The notes under the pieces: model-generated
Told to the model about the DNA's origin: nothing
What the model saw: the letters and a program-made list of their open reading frames with translations, nothing else
Database searches by the model: none
Shown: piece after piece, positions 55,278-64,000 of the stretch
Position numbering within the stretch: the first letter of the stretch is position 1
How the letters are laid out: the number at the start of each line of letters is the position of its first letter
Assembly (NCBI RefSeq): GCF_010111755.1
Contig: NC_088960.1
Span: 620,001 to 684,000, forward strand
Origin: Nakaseomyces glabratus
Taxonomy: Eukaryota; Ascomycota; Saccharomycetes; Saccharomycetales; Saccharomycetaceae
Reading direction: 5' to 3'
DNA: 64,000 bases
Position numbers and translations under genes: made by a program

Positions 55278-55638
55278 ACAGTAGTATCGTCAACAATATA
55301 GTTAAGTAGAGAAACCATATAGTTAAGTAGAGAAACCATAGATATATCTTGGTGGACTTCAAACCTAAGAATTCAACTAAATCAGTTAATGATAAATATA
55401 TACTACTCAAAGTTACTTCGAACGGCTTAAAATCTCAATGGATACCTTTTGTCATAAGAATGATAATAACCTAATAACTTGAAGATAGTCATTGATACAA
55501 GTTTATTCCAGAAATACTTTCTTCAATCCAGGCCACGAATGTAATATTAACTAAAAAAAAATTTATTTTATGCTGTATGCTGAATGATATATATTTTCGA
55601 GAAGATTGCTAGCTGAGACTTTGTGATATTACCATTGA
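55278..55638. other. Intergenic NUP188-MDM1
   Basis: A 361-base spacer. It contains a 21-base tandem duplication in the NUP188 3' region and AT-rich sequence before MDM1. Confidence 0.6.
55296..55340 (+). repeat. 21-bp tandem duplication after NUP188
   Basis: Two perfect copies of a 21-base unit (ATATAGTTAAGTAGAGAAAC plus C) at 55296-55316 and 55317-55337, with the first three bases of a third. Being perfect, the duplication is probably recent. Confidence 0.92.
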
Positions 55639-58600
55639 ATGCAAAAACTGCCGAGCGTGTTTGGGTTCGCAATCCTTTTATTTGTACCATCCTTATTTAG
55701 AAATGGCTTGTTAATTCTATGCATACTGTCTTTGGCCATAATATTTTTGCTTTGCAGCATAATTAAACTGCAGAATTTTATTACAGGATCACACTTCAAG
55801 AGTAAACGAATAAATGAAATAGTTTCGTGTCATAAAAATATACTACCAAATAATGTGGCCACCTATAAAAGTAAATTTATTACAATTGATAAATATCCTC
55901 GAACTGCATCAGAAATCAGGGAAATTATCGAGTTTATTGTCACTGATTTTATACAATCATGGCTTTTAAGAATCGAGAAGGATAACGACCAATCTCTTCC
56001 CAATTTAATTCAGTCCTTACTAGAGAATACAACTGATAAAATAGCGACTATTCAAGCAGACAAAAATATTGTTGATATCATTAGTACAAAATGTATCCCC
56101 AAGATTACAAAGCACATAAACATCTATAAACGATGTGTAACTACAGAAGCTAATTTGAAAAGGCAAACCACTCTTCATAAAAATAGCTTGCATTTAGCTG
56201 TAGAATTCAACAAGTACCAAAAGTTCCACAGAAATGTCTCACTCAGAAACCATATCTTGGATGATAGTGTAAAAAACTATTGTTTGGATAAAGCCCAGCT
56301 CATCCAGAAAAGAATTTTGAATGAGAATGAGGCTTCTTCCACAATTGTTTCATCTTTAGTGAAAGAGATACTGGCAGGCTCTGTATTGTATCCTTTAATT
56401 AATAAACTAATAAATCCGTATGATATTAATCTACAGATAATATCAATGTCTGAAAGAATTTTGAAAGAAACTAAACAAGTGTCTCGCATTCGACAGCTAT
56501 TAAATGAAGAAACTGATACTTCAGGTACTACGGAAGAACTGATAAATAACGCTAAAGTATGGTGGTTATTTAAAGAACTGCCCATAAATAATAAGCAATA
56601 TGAGTTGAGCCTGAGATATATTACCACATGCGGACAAATCGTACCTTTACATAATATAGGATACGTACTATTATTATGCTTTGGTATCCTCGATGATAAT
56701 ATCGATAAAAAGGCATCAAAACAAAGGCTATTACTGATGCTGAACTTAGTTGAAATGCGACTGAAAACTTTTAATTCTAAGTTAATATATGGTCCTTCTT
56801 TATCTTCAAAGGTGCTTAATTCTAAGAATAGTTGGAGGGAATCAACACAATTTGTAAAAAATTTTATTAGCACTATTACATTTGCTGATATAGTTCAACA
56901 AAACGAATTGATATTGTTCTTCGAAGAATTTTTGGCGAATGAAAATAATATAAATCTGAAACCATTGCTATCATTTATTTGTGAATCCAATCTCATTTTG
57001 ACTCCACTTGATGATAGTTACGAGGAAGACCAATCAATTGTAGAGCCACTTGCTTTTTACAGGCAACTAAAACAGTTCATAACTGAAACCATGATACATG
57101 CTTTGCGAAATATAAATGCAGAACGGACAGATAATATCATGAATTTTATGTCACAAAACGAACCTGATATGAATATATACTTTATTGATTGTCTGAAAAG
57201 TATCCGATTTTTGAACAATTTAGTTGAAAACATCCTAAAGCAATACTTTGAACAGTTTAAGTCATCAGCTTCATTTCTGAATATGATCACATCCTCCAAA
57301 TTTTTCCAAACTAATGTTTACATAAAAGGTATTCTAGAATTTTCCCTGAGACAAAAAAGTGAAGATTACTCTCAAGAAAATGCAACAAATATGGGTACAA
57401 AAAACTCCAGAATTGATCAGAAACTGGAGTCTATAATCTTTGAAAACGGTATACTTGCAAATGATCTACCCAAAAGAAATGTAGAGGACTCCACTCTTGC
57501 CAACGCCTTGCTGGATAACTATGACAAAGATAAGTCTATAGATGATATCCAACTTTCAGTACCTCAAGAGAGCAAAGAATTACTATTCAGACCAGGTTTA
57601 AAGAGTTTCAAAGATATCAAAGAAGCCATAGCAGATCTAACATTAAAGATCAATCAAACTGAAAAGGAAGATGAAATACTAGATCATCTATTACTAAAGG
57701 CGGAATTAATCAATGACAAGGAACAATTGCGAATTCTATCAAAGTCAAAACGCGCAATGAAGAAAGATATAGAGCGAATGGATGTTGCAAGACAACTTCT
57801 TCTAATCCAAGAATCATCCAATGCATTATATGGCACAACCGAAGTGTCAATATCTTCTTTTTATGAAGATGTAGATGAAGGCGGTAAAAAACTAATTACC
57901 TTTTATTTGGTAAATGTTAAACGACAAAATGGCGATAAATCTACTTCATGGGAAGTTTCAAGGAGATTCAATGAGTTTGCTGTACTATACAAGTACTTGC
58001 ACGCCAATTACTCTAAAAAGTTAAAAAAGTTAGATCTCTCATTTCCATCTAAGATTCCAATTACAGAAAATTACAACATTGCTAAAGTTGACATATGCAA
58101 TGAAAGAAGGATTAAATTTGAACTATTTTTAAATCAGCTCTTACAAATTCAAGAAATTTGTGAGGATGATTTATTTAGGACGTTTTTGACCAACCCCTTA
58201 TCATTCAGTATAAACAGAAACCCCGAAGAATTACCTTTGATTAACAATTCCCAAAGCTATGAGTGCATACCAGAACTTTCTTTAATGGATGAGGGTCTTA
58301 GATCAACTGATGATTTAGTTTACGACAATAAATACCTTACTTCTCATTATGCAAAGGTACCCACATCGAACGAAACGAAATCAACTGTAAAGATTATCTC
58401 AGAATTCTTTATAGCAATATTTTCCAGTAGAACAAACTCGCGCTGGCTGCGAGGAAGAGCTATTGTGACACTATTACAACAATTAATGGGGAGCACCATT
58501 GACAAATACATGAAAGAGCAGGGTGATAAATGGAGCTCAGATAGTCATGTTAGTGATCTACTGGCTAGCTTAAAATTCTTATTATGGGGACCTAATGGAA

Positions 58601-58875
58601 CTTTTAGGAGACCTAAGGTGGACAAGAAGGAAATAAGTAGCAATGAAAAACGCAAAGTAGAAATCAAGGCCTTCCAAATGATGCAAACCTTGTTTATCGA
58701 GCAATTTGGGACTTTTATAGGTTACCAAAGGTCAAAGGAAGCATCAAAGTCACTGCATGAGATGCTTCAGAATCAATATTTGAATTGCAATCTAGTCTTC
58801 GAGCTATTCGATGACATTATAGATGAATTCTTACTTAGAAAAGAGGAACTAGAAACAAACAAAATAACTATGTAA
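55639..58875 (+). CDS. MDM1: ER-vacuole tether Mdm1 (sorting-nexin family)
   Basis: ER-anchored tether at nucleus-vacuole junctions that also marks lipid-droplet sites. It has 1078 residues (1127 in S. cerevisiae). Two N-terminal hydrophobic stretches (about residues 5-45) form the ER anchor. A PXA-type domain follows (TASEIREIIEFIVTDFIQSWL, about residues 85-260). The PX domain is at about 745-850 (ITFYLVNVKRQNGD, WEVSRRFNEFAVLYKYLHANY). A C-terminal nexin domain starts near residue 930 (RWLRGRAIVTLLQQLMGSTI). The start is the ATG at 55639. Synteny: YML104C. Confidence 0.95.
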   Translation: MQKLPSVFGFAILLFVPSLFRNGLLILCILSLAIIFLLCSIIKLQNFITGSHFKSKRINEIVSCHKNILPNNVATYKSKFITIDKYPRTASEIREIIEFIVTDFIQSWLLRIEKDNDQSLPNLIQSLLENTTDKIATIQADKNIVDIISTKCIPKITKHINIYKRCVTTEANLKRQTTLHKNSLHLAVEFNKYQKFHRNVSLRNHILDDSVKNYCLDKAQLIQKRILNENEASSTIVSSLVKEILAGSVLYPLINKLINPYDINLQIISMSERILKETKQVSRIRQLLNEETDTSGTTEELINNAKVWWLFKELPINNKQYELSLRYITTCGQIVPLHNIGYVLLLCFGILDDNIDKKASKQRLLLMLNLVEMRLKTFNSKLIYGPSLSSKVLNSKNSWRESTQFVKNFISTITFADIVQQNELILFFEEFLANENNINLKPLLSFICESNLILTPLDDSYEEDQSIVEPLAFYRQLKQFITETMIHALRNINAERTDNIMNFMSQNEPDMNIYFIDCLKSIRFLNNLVENILKQYFEQFKSSASFLNMITSSKFFQTNVYIKGILEFSLRQKSEDYSQENATNMGTKNSRIDQKLESIIFENGILANDLPKRNVEDSTLANALLDNYDKDKSIDDIQLSVPQESKELLFRPGLKSFKDIKEAIADLTLKINQTEKEDEILDHLLLKAELINDKEQLRILSKSKRAMKKDIERMDVARQLLLIQESSNALYGTTEVSISSFYEDVDEGGKKLITFYLVNVKRQNGDKSTSWEVSRRFNEFAVLYKYLHANYSKKLKKLDLSFPSKIPITENYNIAKVDICNERRIKFELFLNQLLQIQEICEDDLFRTFLTNPLSFSINRNPEELPLINNSQSYECIPELSLMDEGLRSTDDLVYDNKYLTSHYAKVPTSNETKSTVKIISEFFIAIFSSRTNSRWLRGRAIVTLLQQLMGSTIDKYMKEQGDKWSSDSHVSDLLASLKFLLWGPNGTFRRPKVDKKEISSNEKRKVEIKAFQMMQTLFIEQFGTFIGYQRSKEASKSLHEMLQNQYLNCNLVFELFDDIIDEFLLRKEELETNKITM

Positions 58876-60051
<1,176 letters not shown>

Positions 60052-60835
60052 TTTCAGTCAAACTTAATGATGCATGGAATATATTGAAATTGATGATATA
60101 TGATACTACAATAGAAGTCAACATTTCCTAAATAATAGCTGCTTGAGTAATTCTTGTCCAGCAATTTTTCAATCTTATCGAGTAATGGAGACAAAAATAT
60201 AATCAAGAGATATTACCCTTTATCTATCTGTATAATAATGTTTACTATAATTGGCACATACGTTTGTTTTTTTAGGTTACCGCACCAAATATGACCATTG
60301 CCCAGAAATGAAGTGAATGCAAGAAGATATGACTAAGGACTAAGGTAAATAAATTTTGATTTAGAATAAAATAGAAAGAACATCTATAGAAGAGGAACTG
60401 TTTTTTTCTATGACATTGGGCATCAGATGGATGAGGTATGTAGCAGACATGTAGGAAGATAATGGTATGGTAGAAGCAATAGCCAAAGTGAAAGCTAATA
60501 ATATAAGCCAACTTGGCTCATCTCAGCAGCTCCATTTATTGTATTCAACAAGGTTATCATTGTTGACCAATATAAAGTAGAGGAAGTTTGGAGGGGATTG
60601 GTAGCTAGAGATACAAATTACCAACGAGCTTACATGATGAAGAACTGCAGATATGAAACTTTTTTGGAATAGATTGATAAAAAAAAACATTAGAAAAGAA
60701 AAGACAAAAACAACTACTACGTTAATCTATTAATGAGCGTGGAAATGAAAAATATTAGATATATTTCTGCTAAAACAGCATAGAGGATTGAAGTTCACAA
60801 TAATTCCGATAATTACTGTAGAATCTGAATCTCAT
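60052..60835. other. Convergent intergenic SEC65 / URA5
   Basis: A 784-base region between converging genes, long for a yeast tail-to-tail spacer. It is AT-rich with poly-A/T runs. I find no RNA gene, repeat or credible coding frame. Confidence 0.5.
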
Positions 60836-61976
<1,141 letters not shown>

Positions 61977-62972
61977 ATGCAGGCAAATAAACTGATGGAT
62001 CTGGAAGCGCGGTTGTTGCGATTATCTCGGGAGCTGGACTCCTATCATGGGCACCTAGTGCATCGAAATGAAGCGGTGCCCCGGACCGCTGAGCGGATCG
62101 TTAAGAGGAGGAAATACAGGAGCTGCGGTCCGCTTAAGAGTAATCGATTTCTGAGCTCGAAGAACATGAAGTTTAGAAAATTATACGAAAACTTGGTCGA
62201 AACAGAGAAAGAAAAGACACATTTACAATACACTCTAGCTGAAATTCTGGAGAAGTATCAACATTTACTAGATGGTACCAAGTACCTCGACATAGAATGG
62301 AGCAAATTAACAAATCCACTGACGTTGGTGGCTAATGGGTGGTCTATGCATAGAATTGTCGATAGGAAGGCCCCCGATGCTGGGGAAACTCACAATAGTT
62401 TAATATGCACTTGTTCGAATTGTCACCAGCTTATATCATTTAATTGTGATAAAACATCAATGGACTTATCTGACAAATTGGCTTTGAGAGGGTGGCTAAC
62501 AGATAGTCATCTAAAAGACTGCTCTTGGAGACATTACCAGTTCCCTTTAGAAAGAGACTATTACCTAAACAAACATAATCTACTTGCCGAATTCCTATGT
62601 TTACAAAAGCTCAATTTACGAGCAACGATTGAAGTAGATATCTTCTATAGGAACAGCATTGATCAAATACGTTATTGTTTCAACATTAAAGATGAAAATA
62701 ACCTGAAATTGTTTCTAAGAGGATTCTGGAGTTCGAATCCATCACACACGATAAAAGATTTCGTGACTTGCCAATACTGTTGTTGTAGATCAGCATTGAC
62801 TTCATTATCTAAAAATGATCATGTCGGTCACTATCCTTGGTGCAGGTACCAAGATCAAGATCAACTATATCACCTAATTGAGGATGCAATTCATGATAGC
62901 TCCTATATTGTCAAGGAATTACCAATTGTGGCTAGATTGAATAAGTTGGAAAAGACCTTAGAGAAATTGTAA
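61977..62972 (+). CDS. PML39: Nuclear-basket mRNA quality-control protein Pml39 (ZC3HC1/NIPA type)
   Basis: Nuclear-pore basket protein that retains unspliced mRNA, with Mlp1/Mlp2. The frame is open from a TTG at 61938; the first ATG is at 61977 (MQANKLMDLE), giving 331 residues (334 in S. cerevisiae). A second ATG at 61995 (MDLEARLLRL) is also possible. Two zinc modules of the BIR-like ZC3HC1 type are visible: CTCSNCHQLI with later SHLKDCSW, and CQYCCCRSAL with later HVGHYPWCRY. The family motif WSKLTNPLTLVANGW precedes the first. Synteny: YML107C. Confidence 0.93.
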   Translation: MQANKLMDLEARLLRLSRELDSYHGHLVHRNEAVPRTAERIVKRRKYRSCGPLKSNRFLSSKNMKFRKLYENLVETEKEKTHLQYTLAEILEKYQHLLDGTKYLDIEWSKLTNPLTLVANGWSMHRIVDRKAPDAGETHNSLICTCSNCHQLISFNCDKTSMDLSDKLALRGWLTDSHLKDCSWRHYQFPLERDYYLNKHNLLAEFLCLQKLNLRATIEVDIFYRNSIDQIRYCFNIKDENNLKLFLRGFWSSNPSHTIKDFVTCQYCCCRSALTSLSKNDHVGHYPWCRYQDQDQLYHLIEDAIHDSSYIVKELPIVARLNKLEKTLEKL

Positions 62973-63097
62973 ATAACTTTAACTACATGACATAATAAAT
63001 TATACATAATTGCATGAACATTGATTATTCCAATGCTTAATCTGTCTACTTCATCGTCTATGTCATATACAGGATAAGAATCAAAAAAATAAAAAAT

Positions 63098-63169
63098 AGG
63101 TCCTACCCGGATTCGAACCGGGGTTGTTCGGATCAGAACCGAAAGTGATAACCACTACACTATAAGACC
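63098..63169 (-). tRNA. tRNA-Gln(CUG)
   Basis: On the minus strand: GGTCTTATAGTGTAGTGG at the start, loop TTCTGAT with anticodon CTG, B box GGTTCGAATCC, end TAGGACC plus discriminator T. The arms pair and a T6 terminator follows (63091-63096). It differs from yeast tRNA-Gln(UUG) at the anticodon, so it reads CAG. No intron. Confidence 0.95.
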
Positions 63170-63737
63170 CTGTAGGATTACGATTAATCAAGCGGAATTG
63201 GGATCTCAACAAAACAGTACAGACGATAAATTTCTGATTTATTTGAAATATACTTTCTCCATATCGTTAAGAAGACATGAACTTTTCACCTAAGAGCTAT
63301 TGAAGTAAAAATGTGAACATATGAATTTTCTGCTAAAACTAGCATAAAGTTTTAACTGTGAACAGCCAATCCTCTCAAGACTGCTGCTGTCAGCGACTTT
63401 AGAATATATTTTAAATAACGAACAATAAAAGTAACACCTCTCGAGCCAGTAATATACCAAATAAAAAATAATCACAAATACAGTATATATTTAAAATATT
63501 AGATATAAAAATGCTTGGATTGGCATGCTTTTTACCTCATATCTTATAAATTAGAAACTGGACTTTAGTTTACAAATGGAGGAGGTGAAATGTTATATTT
63601 TCACTCCTATCAGTTCTAATATATCCATTTTGGACAACCATATATTTTCACAGATTTTTAATAGGATCCGTGTAACACTTATAACCTAAAGACAATTTCA
63701 TGACATTAAACTAACGCATTGATATGTCTTAAATATC
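63170..63737. other. Intergenic tRNA-Gln / YML108W
   Basis: A 568-base AT-rich spacer. No LTR ends or coding sequence is recognised. Confidence 0.5.
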
Positions 63738-64000
63738 TCAAGCATCTTCCTCATCTTCATCTTCGACATTGTTTTGCTCGACAAATGTTTTTACCTTACC
63801 TACAAATTCTTCCCCTAGCTCTTTATCCAGAATCAGCACAATAAGACCATCACTTGTAATCTCATATTTAATGTGGCCTTCATTCGGTATACATATTTCA
63901 TCATCAAACTTATCAAACCATTTATTCAGTAGATCAATTTCATCAATTTGAAAAGGTAATGTCAACTCATCCATAAATTCATGCATTACTTTCTTCTCTT
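63738..64000 (-). CDS. YML108W homologue, 5' end beyond the window
   Basis: Small conserved acidic protein of unknown function. The visible residues include MHEFMDELTLPFQIDEIDLL, WFDKFDDEICIPNEGHIKYE and a Glu/Asp-rich C terminus, matching the C-terminal two thirds of S. cerevisiae YML108W (105 residues, known fold, unknown role). The ATG at 63986 would give 82 residues, but in the S. cerevisiae protein the equivalent MHEF is internal. The codons before it here (reading E K K V) have no stop up to the window edge. I therefore treat the gene as partial. Synteny after PML39 and tRNA supports it. Confidence 0.9.
   Translation of the reverse strand, partial: EKKVMHEFMDELTLPFQIDEIDLLNKWFDKFDDEICIPNEGHIKYEITSDGLIVLILDKELGEEFVGKVKTFVEQNNVEDEDEEDA

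Overview
The window is chromosomal DNA of a budding yeast of the family Saccharomycetaceae. Almost every long reading frame matches a known Saccharomyces cerevisiae protein from end to end, genes are compact and nearly intronless, the single clear intron has a GTATGT donor, and the tRNA genes are yeast-like. It is not S. cerevisiae itself: proteins are diverged in low-complexity parts and the gene order is a mosaic of three S. cerevisiae segments. I cannot name the species. The right-hand part follows only the YML100-YML108 track, with none of the YMR262-YMR270 genes that a genome without the whole-genome duplication should have interleaved there. I therefore infer a post-duplication lineage.

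Layout. (1) 1-21118 matches YNL161W-YNL172W with order and relative strand kept: CBK1 (partial), a small zinc-ribbon gene like YNL162W-A, EFL1/RIA1, IBD2, YNL165W, BNI5, SKO1, FMP41, PSD1, APC1. RPL42A is missing from its expected slot. (2) 21759-36931 matches YDL176W-YDL182W: GID12, YDL177C, DLD2, PCL9, YDL180W, INH1, LYS20, with an intron-containing RPP1B between YDL180W and INH1. (3) 38720-41638 is MCM4 (YPR019W), followed by tRNA-Gly(UCC). (4) 42593-64000 matches YML100W-YML108W: TSL1, CUE4, CAC2, NUP188, MDM1, SEC65, URA5, PML39, tRNA-Gln(CUG) and YML108W, which runs off the right edge.

The genes are housekeeping genes, not an operon or a linked pathway: ribosome maturation (EFL1), ribosomal stalk (RPP1B), septin and bud control (CBK1, BNI5, IBD2, PCL9), stress response (SKO1, TSL1), mitochondria (PSD1, DLD2, FMP41, INH1), lysine and pyrimidine synthesis (LYS20, URA5), cell cycle and replication (APC1, MCM4, CAC2), protein degradation (GID12, APC1, CUE4), nuclear pore (NUP188, PML39), SRP (SEC65) and ER-vacuole contacts (MDM1). 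I see no transposon, CRISPR array, centromere or new gene system. The points most worth a second look are regulatory or structural: a cluster of eight TTAGGG/Tbf1-type sites upstream of INH1, Lys14-type palindromes far upstream of LYS20, paired CRE sites at SKO1, a long RPP1B intron whose only perfect branch point lies far from its 3' splice site, an ECB-like element at MCM4, and repeated PAC motifs. Several open frames begin only at TTG or GTG; for these I place the start at the first in-frame ATG.
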